The notes beneath the pieces were generated by a model that was given only the letters and a program-made list of their open reading frames with translations, did not search any database and was not told the DNA's origin. From Progne subis subis (taxonomy: Eukaryota > Chordata > Aves > Passeriformes > Hirundinidae), in the NCBI GenBank assembly GCA_022316685.1, contig JAKJHU010000076.1:2056001-2120000 (forward strand): DNA of 64,000 bases, given 5' to 3'. Below, in pieces: positions 1 through 12,060 of the stretch (position 1 is the first letter of the stretch; each line of letters opens with the position of its first letter). The translations under genes were made by a program, and so were the position numbers.

Positions 1-3
1 TTA

Positions 4-40
4 ATCATAGAATCACGAAGACTGGAAAAAATCCTGCCCT
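4..40 (-). mobile_element. Possible CR1 LINE 3' tail remnant
   Basis: The first bases read AATCATAGAATCACGAAGAC, which resembles the reverse complement of the CR1 3' terminus, where repeats related to ATTCTATG end the element. The following AAGACTGGAAAAAATCC also resembles the next CR1 bases in antisense. Similarity stops after about 40 bases, so this is either a tiny truncated copy, the edge of a decayed one, or chance. The left flank is outside the window. Confidence 0.4.
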
Positions 41-2289
41 TTGCATATGTGGAGCAGATAAAAATCAGCAGTCAGAAAAGAGAAGCTGCTCCAAGAGTAC
101 CCAAAGTGTGCCATTGGGATAAACTACCAAGAAGCCCATTGGCCTCCTCCTGGGAAAGCTGTCCATGCCTAAACCTACCCTACAATGACGGAGGCAAGGA
201 CAAGAAAGTACAAAACTACTGCCTCTGAAAAACAAATACCATTTTCTAACCCTTTCCACCCTTGCCTCTCCCTGTTGAATGAAAAGAAAAGGCAATAGAG
301 TGTGCGTAAAATTCTTCATGGTGCAAATTGATAAAAAGGCTACATTACCAGGTCAGACTCTATTTTGGTTTTCAAGGATAGTGGTATAGATTTTAGAGCC
401 TCAAGTTACTGATAGCACAGTATTAATATGTTCTAAGTCTTGGGTTTGTCATACAGATTTAGTACATCTAGTGAATGGAACTAAACAAAACCAAATAATC
501 TGACAGGTTTATGTAGAACGATGTCTCAGCTTCAGATGTTTCAAACTATGGGTGTTCATTTCCTTTAATATGGTTTCCAAAGGTCTACATTTCAAAGGCA
601 AAACAACCTCTGAGCATTTGCTGTTAATAACACTTTGTATTGTTTATTCTGTTAGTGATGGTGAACCAGGTGTTTGTATCATTCTTTATATCAGATTTTG
701 ACACTTACATGTCTATTGTTGGATTGGCTGATAGTTACAGAAGGCTATTGCTTCAGTCATTGCTTGCAACACTGGAATGAAGCCTAGCCCTCTTGGACAT
801 TTAAAGTAGCTGGTATATTTGTCTTTCCAAAGCAATTCATCTAAATAGGCCAACACAATGAAATTACATGGAATTCTAGATACATTCCACTGCCCAGTCT
901 GACATCTTAATTAGAACTTTTAAAAAGTAATGATTACCTTTTGGCTCCCAGAATTTCACTAACCTTTCTTAAAAATTGGCCAGTGAGTATCACTAGCAGC
1001 CACACAAAACTATTTGTTTTTGAAAGTTGATCAGACTTTCCATTGGCACATATCCTGGCAAGAAAAAAAAAAAAAATCTGCAAAAGAAATACAATTTCTA
1101 CTGGTTCAAAAAACACAAAAGCAGGGAAAAACTGATAGGCAGTCTTGATCATGCATAATACCTTTTTTATCCACCTTTTTAAACAATACTGCCTTATAAA
1201 ACCATTTATTTTCCAATATAGTGTAACATGCTTGTGTTGCACAATACTGTGAGTAATTTGAAATACCACAGTGATTGCATTGGCTTTCCCTTGCTGCTTC
1301 CAAATTTTTTTTGCCGCAGGGACTGTGTAAGTGGAGCTATTGCTGTTAAGTGTCATTTTGAGTTTTTCTGTATTTATTTATAAATTATCTCATGTGCCTT
1401 AAAGTGGACTATCATCTGTGAATGAAGGAGGATAAATATCTACTCAGAGACTTTGCATGAAAGACAAAGAGCATCAGAGCTCAGAGATGAGGATTTAACA
1501 AGATTCTAGCTAGCATTACTATTTCCTTTAATTTTCTGTTGGTTATTAAAGTGAAATAAATTTTAGACACTTTACAAACTTCTTGAATGCAGTCACCTAA
1601 TTTACACCAGTATTTCAAATAAACACCACCACCCCACCCCCAGTTTCAGTTGTCAGAATTGCAAATGGTTCTCTTAGTATTTTGTTCCAGGTGCTTGTTT
1701 AAATACTGAACCTGAGAGACTGATGGTTAAGATAATTATACCTGACAACAATTTACATCAAAACTCCACTAGTCAAAGTAAAATGAGTACAGTTTTCTAG
1801 AGATTAAAATAAGTTTGTTAAATATTAGTTCAGTTATCAGTTTTGGTGCATAAGAACAAAGTTCCATTCAATGGAAATTAAATTAGAAGTTTCATTCCAG
1901 CATGCCAAATGTAAAGCAGCCTCTGAGAGACACCAGCAGCAGGAATGGGCCTTGAGACAACTTCAAACCATATTCATGACCACTTCCATTCTAAGTAGCC
2001 AAAATGAACCTAGTCTGACATAAAATTCCATAAAAAGCAGACAACTGAGATGTGGGAGCTTCAGAACACATTGTTTTGATCTACAGACGCACTTGTATTG
2101 TTTGCTAATCTAGACAGCCTTTGTGACTTGGTGAAATTTCAGCTTTCTGTGAGCACTTTGTTTAAAGTGGTTGGCAGTATTTACCGTTTTCTTGAATATC
2201 ACTTTCACCTCCACAAGTATATGGTACTGTCCATTTACAAACTATCGGAAGAAAAATAGCTGGATAAACACATCATGTGATGTGTGAGC
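41..2289. other. Noncoding stretch, no gene recognised
   Basis: AT-rich unique-looking sequence. There is a 14-base poly-A run at 1063-1076. A 140-codon open frame on the minus strand at 934-1356 has no recognisable domain, is rich in hydrophobic and basic residues by chance, and crosses the poly-A run, so I do not call it a gene. No promoter, exon or RNA gene could be supported. Confidence 0.6.
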
Positions 2290-2690
2290 AACTGGTTCGT
2301 CAGTCAGGCACAGAAGTTTACAGCGAATAGGGTGACATCAGACTGGTGACTGGTCACTAGTGGGGTTTCACAGGGCTCCATCCTTGTCCCTTTGCTCTTC
2401 AGCATCTTCATAAATGGCTTGGATGCATGACTGGAGGAAATACTAAGCAAGTTCGTAGGTGATACAAAACTGGGGGGAGCTGTTGACTCCCTTGAAGGCA
2501 AGGAGGCTCTGCAGAGAGACCTCAACAAATTAGAGGGCTGGGCAGTCACCAAAATTAAAGGGAGTTCAGCAAGGGAGAGTGATGGGATGGCGCAACCCGA
2601 GATGTACGGGCAGACTGGGGAATGAGAGGCTGGAGAGCAGCACTGTGGATCCCAGTCACTGGCAAGATGAACATGAGCAACAACTGACAA
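2290..2690 (+). mobile_element. CR1 LINE fragment, ORF2 reverse-transcriptase region
   Basis: Translation from 2353 gives VTSGVSQGSILVPLLFSIF followed by INGLD, the CR1 reverse-transcriptase block normally read as SGVPQGSVLGP..FINDLD. After an in-frame TGA at 2428-2430 the same frame continues into FVGDTKLGGAVDSLEG at 2452 onward. This is the catalytic FADDTKLGG region, with the first catalytic aspartate changed to glycine. Further on, the stretch around 2595-2640 matches the CR1 segment before the 'ESSPAEKDLGVL' region, but with internal loss. The fragment is dead as an enzyme. It lacks both the 5' part and, unusually for CR1, the 3' end: similarity fades after about 2690. Orientation is plus. 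Family assignment is firm; subfamily is not. Confidence 0.88.
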
Positions 2691-5600
2691 GAGGATGGAT
2701 GGATGGGACTCCAACAAACAGAAGAAAGCTATCAAACACTTGGAATGCATTTAGGAACCTGCATGAAACAGAGCAGAAAGAATTAGGAGCATCAGAGACT
2801 TTTGAACAGCAGAACTGTTGGCAAGATGGCTGCAAAAGGCTGGTTAAGGAGACAGTGAAATAAGAATTCATCAAATGCAAAGTGGGAAAATGATGTTAAA
2901 CGAGAGAAGACAGAGGATGTGTGAGGACAAATTCAGCTTGTTCACCTAATAATGTCTGCTCTGCATCCATCCATTGTCTTGTGTTTGTGCGGTAATTCTA
3001 GAAGTTATGCTTCTTGCTAAGGATTTTGAAGCCAGTTGGGAGTTCTAGGAGAAAAATTTAGAGATGAAAACAATCATACCAAAGGGAGAAATCCTTGCTA
3101 ATGCCAAGAAAATATATGTGAGACAACAGGTAGAAAAAACTTCACATTATCAGTGATAGAGAAAGAAGTAAGAGTAACAGAGCAAAAAAAAAAAAAAAAA
3201 AAACAAACAAAAGTTGAGTAAGATGCAGAGAAAAGAGAAGGAAGAGGTTTAAGATCTAATATAATACATGAACCAATGCAGTATCTCAGTCAAAAACCAA
3301 ACAGAGCATGCTGAAATCAATGACTTATAGAAGAAATACTGATTTTATTAGGAACAAGAAAAAGAGTAATTAGATTCTTATTTATTTTGCTAAAAAAGTG
3401 AAAAGTCAAATATGCTGAGATATTAAAAAAACACTGCAAATATTATTTTGTTTCTTGGCAAACAGGTAAGCGATAATGAAAGATTATGACTAATAGATCA
3501 AAACAGTTTGCAGGCTGTTTATGGAAAGCTTTGTGAGAAACAACAACCAGATTTGTCTTGGAAATGAAAAGTTAACTGTTTTGCACACTAAAATACCTTC
3601 TCTCATGTTCCTGAATGAGCCAACCTTCTTCAGAAGCACTCTAAGTAAAGGACAATTCTTTTTTAGCCTGCATGACAGGATTTTCAACTTATCCAGGATA
3701 TATATAACCTGTACTTCTGCAGCAGGACTTCCACTGAGCAAGGTAACTCAAAGCTTGTCTTAGTTTTCTTTCTGTGTAGAATAGCCTTGCCCACAGTTGT
3801 TGATTGCTGGTAAAAGAAGAGGAGCATTTATGAATTGAATTACTCATCTTCGATAGCATACTTTATAGAAAAATAGGACCGGGTCGAAACTTTACTGACA
3901 ACAGAAGCATAACCAATTTTCACAGCAGAGAATGTGAAAGAGAAGAAAACGGTATCCTTCCAAGCATTAAGGAATGTTTTTTGTTTTAACATTTTCTTTG
4001 GGAATTCCAAATGCCTTTGGAATTTTGTCAGCTTAATCTAACCAAGCAGTGGATGCTTGCAGAGGTACTGAATAAACACTGTGCTAGAGATAACTGCACA
4101 TTTTTAACACCAGTAAGCACAAAGAATTAGAGTTTCCAAGCTGAGCAAATGTTAGTTTTCCAGTTGAGTGAATAAAACCTGATGTGCTTAATCAAAACTG
4201 ATTAGGCAGTGCTTGAGCTTGTACTTTATGTTACTTCTTTATTAAGGTGTTTCTGTTGGCAAATGTTTGAAATACCCACTAGTTTGTTTCTGAGATGCTG
4301 GGTAATAATTGACATTTGAAAAGAAGGGAAAGAAGTCTAGGAAATTTAGGTAAGAAGCAGAACTTCCGCTCTTCAACAAAATTAGTTAGAAATTAAATTA
4401 GTTAGAAACCTAAACCTTCTGCAATCAAATGGAAACAAGATAGGCATCAAAGTTCAGTTTCTGGATGTCACATTAGGGTGAAATCTCATCACAGTAAAGT
4501 ACATTCCAAAATTAGCATCAGTTTCAGGATGGACAAGCAACTAGGATTCTCTTTCTTTATCTTGACTATACTTGAGCCATTGAGAAGCTTTTCAGTCTCA
4601 GTCTTTTGATTTAAGTCAGTAAGAATGGAACCCTGACACTTCTTATGCGCAGGATCTAGTGGACCAGGTTCCATCTATGACCATACAGGCAGGATTTTGG
4701 AGTCTCTCAACAATAACATAAAAATCAGTTTTTCATGCTGCACCCTAGAAGCTATTGTCAAATCACAAGATTTTGTTAAGATTTTGGCTGTCTTGTTGAC
4801 CCTGAAACCTTCTAAAGTTCAGATGTATCACTGTTCCATTCTTGCAGATCCATCTATAGTATTAATATACATCTTGGTTTTATCTTTTTTAAAAAGCCCT
4901 GTAAAAAACTTCACAGCTCTAAGTAACTAATATCTATGGAATGGTCAATCCTTTAGGGTGAGTGACTCAGTTTGCAGAAATGGTATAGTTAACTTTAGAC
5001 GCCTTCACATAGTATTAGTAAAACTTTAATTCATTATTCATAGCTTGAGGTATTCTGAATATTGTTATCATTTTTGCTTTACATTTGTACTGCAGTGTAA
5101 ATGGCAAGGGGTTTTTTTGTGTTATGGAAGTAAGTTAGTTTTGAGAAGGACCCTGAAGGTGGTTGGAAAAATGGCTGCATATGGTTTGAATCAGAAGCAG
5201 CCATCTGAAGGGAGAAGTCATAAGCAAATCAGCCAGACAGCTAAACAACAGAATATAATTCCTGCTAAATCTTTGGCACAGAAGTGCCCTCCCAGTGCCC
5301 CAAAGCATCTGGGAAATGAGTATGAGATTCAAAGCCTGACAGATGGTGAGAGCATCCTGCATGTACTCTAACCATGCCAACTGAGGATACCTGATCTTTC
5401 ATGGTCTGAATTGCACGTGAATGCAAAAAAAAAAAAAAATAATAAAAAATTCAATCTTCTTAAAATTGAGACCATCTAGATGAAAACAATGTCTGGTAAA
5501 TCTAGCTTTGCTGGATTTTGATGAGAAACAGAACAGGTTAGATATTGGAACAGAACACTAGAGGCTTCAGAGTGAAAACTGAAAGCTTCTCTCTGCAAAA

Positions 5601-8600
5601 CTGGAACATTTTCTGATCCATACTCTTTCTTAAATGATCTCAGGTTAGCAACAGTGTGTTAGAGAGATATTAACTCTTTCTGAGACAGATTTTTAATGTG
5701 GGATTCTCCAAGTCCTATTTCTTCTGGAGAGCAAACCAAGGTCTCTTGGGACAGAAAATAAATTTAAATGGTGTTCCAAGAGGTTTGGCTCCCTAGAGCA
5801 GAGTTGAATAGGGTAAACCATACATGTCTGCATTGAGCAGCCAAGCAGCCCTTCAGGTGGCTGGCACTTCTACAAGGTGGGCAGTCCCCACAGGAATCTT
5901 AGTTTAAAATTGGAATAAAACATGTCACCTTCCCATTCCTAGTGACAAGGCTCATATTAAACAAGAGACTACACTACATACATAGCTATTTTGCTCCAAG
6001 ATTTTTTAGGTTTTTGAAAATTGCTTCCAACATTGATGTCTTCAGCATGGCGGTTTTCATGGTGTTTTTGAACTTATATGAGTTAATGATTTTACTTGGT
6101 TGGTTGGGGTTTTTGGATAATATTTAATTTTTCTGAATTTACTAATTATGTGTATCAGCCTTCTACTTGCCCATGTTGGTATAATTTTGCTCTGTCATAA
6201 GGCTTCCTATTAGTCAGTGTGCATTCACCATGTGCCTCTTTAAGCACCTTTGGATAGACACCGTACAGCTTGAAAGCTTTCAACTGTCGTAGGTGTCCCT
6301 TCCAGTTGTTTTTAAAAGAAACATTTTTGGTCTTACACATGTTTTTTACTATTGAAAGTGAATGCAATTGTGAAGATTTTTTGAATTTATTTTCTTGTTT
6401 TTTCTTTGATGGGTGTTTTTTTTCCAGTTGTTTGGGTTTTTTGGTTTTTTCTCTATTTCATAGATTCTGAACATAAGCATGTTAAGACTGATGCTACAAT
6501 TCTTTAATTATAAAGATTTTAAATGTGATTTTGGGCAACAACTCAAGGGCATCTTCCATTGTGGGATCCTTAATCACTCCCCCATTAACCATTTGTTGAT
6601 TGTACATCAGAACGTAGTACTAGTGTCAGAGTGTGATATCCATTCTGTAGACATGGAGTGTGTTCAAGTCTAGAGTTGACCCTTGCAAACATGATCAGTT
6701 GTTACTGTTGAGGCAGCAACTGACACTTCTTTCAAAGAGCTGCACTGTCATTTACAGTTCATAAGCAATGAAATTCGAATTTACAGAAAACAAAGTGCTT
6801 TTCTTCAAGCCATAGATACAGAGAAGAAAGACATCAAATATTTCTTTAACCCTGGAGAAAACATTGGTGACCACTTCTGATTTCTATTCCCAACTCACCT
6901 TTGAAAGCTTGAGTACTTTTACCACCTCTGCCATCAAAATCATTGGTATGGATTGCAGTTGAAATCAGGCCACCTTCGGAACATTATGAAGTCAAAACTG
7001 AACATGAAAAAGTTGTAAGTTAAGAAGCAAACATTTCTTTCCCATTATTATAATTTCTTATTGATTATAATCTGAAAATATGGTACATTTTCCTTCTAGT
7101 GTGTGTACCTTCTTTCTAAATTGCATTTACTTTCTTTACCAGAAAGTTCATGGAACTGATAACAGCTTCTAACTAGCTCTGATTAAAGACATTTCCTCTG
7201 TGCCTATGTACTTTTCAGCACAGATTTGGGAACTAGAGGTGTCATCATGGCCAGTGGCATTGCCTGAGCAAGTTATACTCTGCAGGTTTGCATCAATAGA
7301 GCTACTAAAAAATTGAAATTTGGCTGATTCTGCCACAATCAAGATTGTAGGCTGAATAGGACAATTAAATAGAATGAAAAATCATAGCTGATAACTCTCA
7401 ACTAAGATGAAGAGTTATTGGTGAGGTGCACACATTTGTTTTTATATTCCATGCAGAACATGTCCTAAGTACTTTAGGTGGTACTTTTCTACTTTCTTTT
7501 TTTAAGATTGGAAAAAATTACTTCAGTAACTTTGTAACAGAAAAAGTGAAAACTCACAGTCAAGGAAACTAGTATTAGTATGGCAGAATCTGGATAGTTT
7601 TGTTTGCATTCTACAGAAGAACTTGGTATTACAGCTTTCGCAATCCAAGTGTATTTCTAATGAACAAGAGTCTGGAGACCAGTCTCTTCTCTTCATTTTC
7701 TTTATGTGGAGAAGCTTTAAATGATCTTACAGACTGCTTTCTGTAACTTGTAGGCCAACCTTTGTTGGCTTATATGCTACCTGAGCTCAAGGCTGAAACA
7801 ATAGTTGAAACTTGGAAGCTGAAAATAACTTTTACTGTGTAGCTGGTAGAACACATATGAGCATTGCATTTAATTTGCATTGTTTCATACCCTGTAATGG
7901 AAAGGAGTCCATAAGATCCTGGAATCTGGACCACAGTGTCTGCTTCCATTGTTGTAGAATTCAGTCCTGTGGAGACAAATGCAGTTGTCCTCTTTGCTAT
8001 AGTATTAAACAGTACTCCATAATGACATTTTAGAGCTGCAGGCACAGTTTTGAGCTGTGACTGCAAATTGTTACTTGGCTGGTAAAAATCAGTAGGGAGG
8101 TGTTAGAGCCATTGTCTGAAGCTTATTTTTGAATGCCCTCCAACTAAAAGGCAAGATGCCAATTTCCTTTGGGTTCTTTTTTTCTGGGTTTCCCTTGGCT
8201 TCCCTAATGGATAACTGTTTTCTGATGCTAACAAAAATGTCCAGTATGTCTCTGTTCTGAAGTTTTCACTCTCATTTAAGACAGGGTGTAGGGCCGCCAG
8301 TGACACACAAGTTTCACGTACACAATTATATATTCTGTAGGAATGGATCTGATTGTGCTTACTGATGAATGTGTTGAGGGAAGAAGAACTTATCCCAAAT
8401 ATCTCAGTTTTAACACATGCCTTTAATATCACATACCTGCAGCTGCTATTGATATTTATCCAGACCTTGACATGACTGATCACAGTTCATTTTTGAATAT
8501 CACTATTCATTTCTTGCATATTCACAGGGAGCAATAGTGCACAGCTGCCCCAGTGGGAGTAATTGACTTTAAATATGAAGTTCACAAAAATATTTTGTCT

Positions 8601-8956
8601 GGCTGTTTCTCTGTCTTCTCATCTTCTGTGCAGTACGTGCCTTCTTAGGCTAAAATTTTGTAGTGCAATACTGCCCTAGCAAAGGTCTGTGTTATGTTGT
8701 GAATACAGTCAGTACTGGTACTGGCAGAGACCTCAGAAGGATGGTACAGTCCATGTGCTACATACTAATATAACAATATGCTGATAGCTAGGAATTATTT
8801 CCCCTACTATTTAGCCTAAATTTGTTCATAAAAGAACAAAAAGTTTAATGTGTTTTTTTCAGCTTTAGGTAACAAAATACAGATATGTCCCTATTTGGAA
8901 CCTTTAGCTCTTTTAAGTAGGAAACACCTTTTCATACTAATGCAGTCATGTAACAG
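2691..8956. other. Noncoding stretch, no gene recognised
   Basis: Unique-looking AT-rich DNA. Visible items are a 20-base poly-A at 3184-3203, a 16-base direct repeat at about 4379-4410 built on AAATTAGTTAGAAA, a 15-base poly-A at 5425-5439, and T/G-rich patches near 6055-6115 and 6410-6450. The frame at 5045-5371 (108 codons, plus) has no domain I recognise and no splice or promoter context, so it is not called. No RNA gene was seen. Confidence 0.6.
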
Positions 8957-9400
8957 TGTGTCTTTTAGGAGTGAAGCCTCTGCCTAGGCTCCAATCAGCC
9001 TCTCTAGTGGAAAGGATGCTGGAAGGAACTTGGGCAGGCAACTGGGCTCTCACATCCACACACGCCACGAGGCTAGCTCAGCAAAAGAGAAGCAAGAAGG
9101 CCCTTTGCATAAGATCAAGTTCCAGCAAGGTTTATTCAAGGTGCCGAAGGGAATCCGGTGCAAAAGAGGGGGATCATGTGCCTTGCTCAGGCTTAATTCT
9201 GATTTACAGCATCCAATGACCTTGTGGCATAGGGGCGGAACTGGGGACAGGTAAGGTCAGCGTCCTGTAGGGAAGACGGGTCTGGTCACCGGGGTCCCAC
9301 CACCAATGGATTAACAAGGAGAGAAGAAACCAGGAGAATTTGGGTATCAGGGAGAGGAGGCAGGGGTAGAATTACAGTGTCCTTCCAAGGCCAAAACCTG
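8957..9400 (-). mobile_element. Retroviral-type LTR, probably solo, antisense
   Basis: Read on the minus strand, this has the layout of an endogenous retrovirus LTR. An inverted CCAAT-type motif lies at 9213-9217. About 75 bases downstream there is a polyadenylation signal AATAAA (plus-strand TTTATT at 9132-9137) inside CTTGAATAAACCTTGCTGG, followed by a T- and C-rich U5-like stretch. The minus-strand end could be ...AAAGACACA at 8957, giving the usual CA terminus. The U3 edge near 9400 is a guess: no target-site duplication or TG start could be fixed. Several CpG pairs survive between 9060 and 9300, unlike the surrounding sequence, suggesting a relatively recent insertion. No gag, pol or env sequence flanks it, so a solo LTR is likely. 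The exact ERV class is uncertain. Confidence 0.6.
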
Positions 9401-9700
9401 GGGGTTATCTCAATCAGTTTTAGGGACTCCACAGAGTCAGATTGTTTGATAAAGTAATCTTAGCTTCCTTGCTTTCACTTGCACCCTGCAGATAATATTG
9501 GGTTCTGTATCAATCTGTCAGTTTGACTGCTGTGTGCTACTAGAGCCCAGTCTGATAAAACATTAATGACTGACATTTATAATGGCATCCAAGGATTTCA
9601 AACTGTCTTCTGCCAAAGGTTACTTTACTAGTCAATCCATCCTTCATCTTCAACACTTGACAAGGAGTTAAAGACATCAATCAATTACAGAAATTATAGT

Positions 9701-9800
9701 GTAAGAACATGTGAACAGCCATTCCTTGTCTGACCAGTGATCTATGTAATTTATCATCCTATCCATGACACTGCCCAACAGAAAAGGCCTAGAGAGGAAT
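9701..9800 (-). mobile_element. Ancient CR1 LINE 3' tail (amniote-wide type)
   Basis: The plus strand begins GTAAGAACATGTGAACAGCC, and continues with a diverged form of the stretch that reads '..GGGTCAGACCAAAGGTCCATCTAG..' in old CR1 copies of turtles and crocodilians. Bases such as CTGACCAGTGATCTATGT and TATCCATGACACTGCCCAAC align with that consensus from memory. The copy is in antisense, 3' end first. Divergence is high, so the right boundary is arbitrary and similarity may run some way further. Confidence 0.6.
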
Positions 9801-11739
9801 GTATTGAGTGAACTCTGCATTCAGTTTCCCTTAAGCAGTGGTTTAGAATCTGCATCCAGAGCACTTTCAGCCATGATGATACTTCTCATTATTCTGATTC
9901 CTGAACCCTTATTTATTTATTTAGTGTTCAATACATATTGTAATGGTTTCCCCATTGTAATTATTTGTCAAGTGAAAAGCGGTTCCTTGTTTTTTTGCAT
10001 TAAAACCTTCTACCAGATCACCCATTTTACTTCCCCAGCCTGGAAAGCTATGAAGAGCAGCAGAACAGGATCTGAAGGATCCAATCCAGATCCCACTAGT
10101 AGAGGGACAGAAAGTGAAAATACCAAGAATGACCATGGCTACCAGAGTTCATGTATTGCAACATCACCTGCAAGCGTCAAGGCCCCTTTGTGCTAGCAGT
10201 GGTACAGACTTCTCAGAGAGAGTACAATGCAAAGAATTGGTACTCTAAACAGAAGAAGCTGTCAAAGTGGAATAATGAGTAAAACAGGATTCTCATTCTT
10301 CCTGTTTGAAAAGAGCTAGAAAGTCACAGTTATTGCTGCTGCTACATAGACAGTAGGCTGGGAAATATCCTTGTTCACCATCCTCCCACTTTTACTCAAC
10401 TTTCTTCAGCTACTTTAGGCCTTTTCTGCTTGGACTCATATCAGGAAAAGAAACAGAAATTATACAAAAGAGTCAAAATGTGAATGGTCAGCAGAAAAGA
10501 GGTTCCCTCATATGTCCTGAACCTTATTGCACCAGGATCTCTGAGATTGGGATGTTCAGAAACCCCCTGCTGCTCCCTGTACGGGACCACAAATAGTACA
10601 GAACATGGACTCCAAGATGAAAATTATTGATTGCTACTCAGGGAAGCAAGAAGTTGCAATGGGCAGGAGAAAGTAGAGAAAGTTCCAGATGAAGTATTCT
10701 ATTAAGATTCATAAATACAAAAACCTTATGCCCACATCTATTATGTTGATGCTCCCTTGTGTAACACTGCTGTCAATAAAGGTGCATTCAGACATTGAAT
10801 ACTAATTTGTGATGCCAAGTATGAAGCTGAGTTAAAATTTGAGAAAATGTACGAACAAGCAGTTATGCCAGAATCTGCAGTTCTAAATTTTTAGCATGAC
10901 TGCACCAGTGAATTTCTTCAAACAAAACCAAAACTATTACATGTAGACTGGGACAAGAGAAGGTAAGTACAGACAATTGCATACTGACATTTCCCCAGAA
11001 TATTCTTCCAGCAACCAGAAGTCTACACACCCCTCTACGACTTCAATGACTTTTTTTTTCTGTGGGTTGTCCATTCCCTTTTTTGAACCTGCATGACCTT
11101 TGTCTTCTATGGCCATAGATTAAACAGCACAGTGATCAAGTACTTCCTTCTGATACTTTTGAATCTAGCCCTTATCATCTTGCTGTTCTCTAGTTATTAT
11201 ATTGAAAAGTATACTAAAAATTCTTCCACATTTTACTCTTTATCTTTTAAACCACTATTATTTTCAGAATAAATGGTCTCAGTTTCAGGTTGTGGAACCT
11301 TAGTTGGTTAGTGTTTTTCTGGTTTGGGCTCCCTACAATACTACTATGTGTCCTTTCTGATATCTCTTCCAATTCTCCTTCTTTTAGGGAAGAGAGGTCA
11401 GACTCACAATTTTTACAATACTAATGAGTCAGGGAATTATAGAGTGGAATAATCCTGTTCTTATGACTGCTAGTGTTCTACAGTCTCTTTCTGACTGTTA
11501 CAAATTATTCAGATCATGTTTTCATCAAACTATTTAGTAAATCCTCAAGATTTTCATCCTGCCTTGAATTAGTCAGCCCGGAGCAACAGTTTATATGTGA
11601 AGTTCAGGTTGTTTTCCCCCATATGCCTTTATCTAAGCTGAATTTCCACTGTCACTTCTTTGCCAAGCCACTCATTATCATGAGGCTTTTCTGAAACTGT
11701 CTCGCTTCTTTATTGCCTTGAATAGTTTACTGTCAGCAC
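9801..11739. other. Noncoding stretch, no gene recognised
   Basis: No exon or RNA gene supported. The first part may be a continuation of the ancient CR1 copy at 9701-9800. An open frame of 143 codons at 9765-10196 starts inside that repeat and shows no domain. The stretch 11050-11739 may contain further decayed parts of the LINE recognised at 11740-12060, but I could not align it. Confidence 0.5.
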
Positions 11740-12060
11740 CATTCTTTGTCACCTCAGTATTCTTCCCCCTTTAATTCATCTATGAATACACTGAGGGCCT
11801 TAGGTCCCAGCAAAAAACCCTGTGGGACTCCACTGGCTATTTGTTCTTTGGCTGTTTCTGGTCTCCTAAACAGTTCTTTATCCATGCAAGGACATTCCCA
11901 TGTTGTTTAGATTATTTAAGAATCTTTGGGTGAGGAACATTACTGAATACTTTTTGCAAATACAAGTAGACCATATCAAAGGGACACTCCTTGTCCACAT
12001 TCTTAATTGCTTCTTCAGAGAAATTAAATAAATTTGCGAGGCACAAATTTTCTGTAAAAA
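11740..12060 (-). mobile_element. Ancient CR1/L3-like LINE reverse-transcriptase remnant
   Basis: The minus strand encodes two ordered reverse-transcriptase blocks with roughly normal spacing. Upstream, around 12030-11930, one reads CLANLFNF..VDKECPFDMVYLYLQKVF..NVPH, matching the family pattern 'LTNLL..VDKGDPVDVVYLDFQKAFD.VPH'. Downstream, at 11805-11834, one reads SGVPQGFLLG, the GVPQGSVLGP motif. The catalytic aspartate of the YLDF motif is tyrosine here and the later KAFD aspartate is serine. Frameshifts and stops lie between the blocks, so no protein is made. The divergence points to a very old insertion, older than the other CR1 copies in the window. The clade is CR1/L3/L2-like; finer naming is not possible by eye. 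Confidence 0.8.

Noticed and set aside
934..1356. 140-codon minus-strand frame
   Set aside because: Crosses a poly-A run and has no recognisable domain or exon context.
2304..2750. 148-codon minus-strand open frame
   Set aside because: Antisense of the CR1 reverse-transcriptase fragment, which codes on the plus strand.
5045..5371. 108-codon plus-strand frame, possible exon or retrogene followed by poly-A at 5425
   Set aside because: No similarity I recognise, no AATAAA before the poly-A, and no target duplication visible.
9765..10196. 143-codon plus-strand frame
   Set aside because: Starts inside an ancient CR1 tail and has no domain, repeat or conserved-looking segment.
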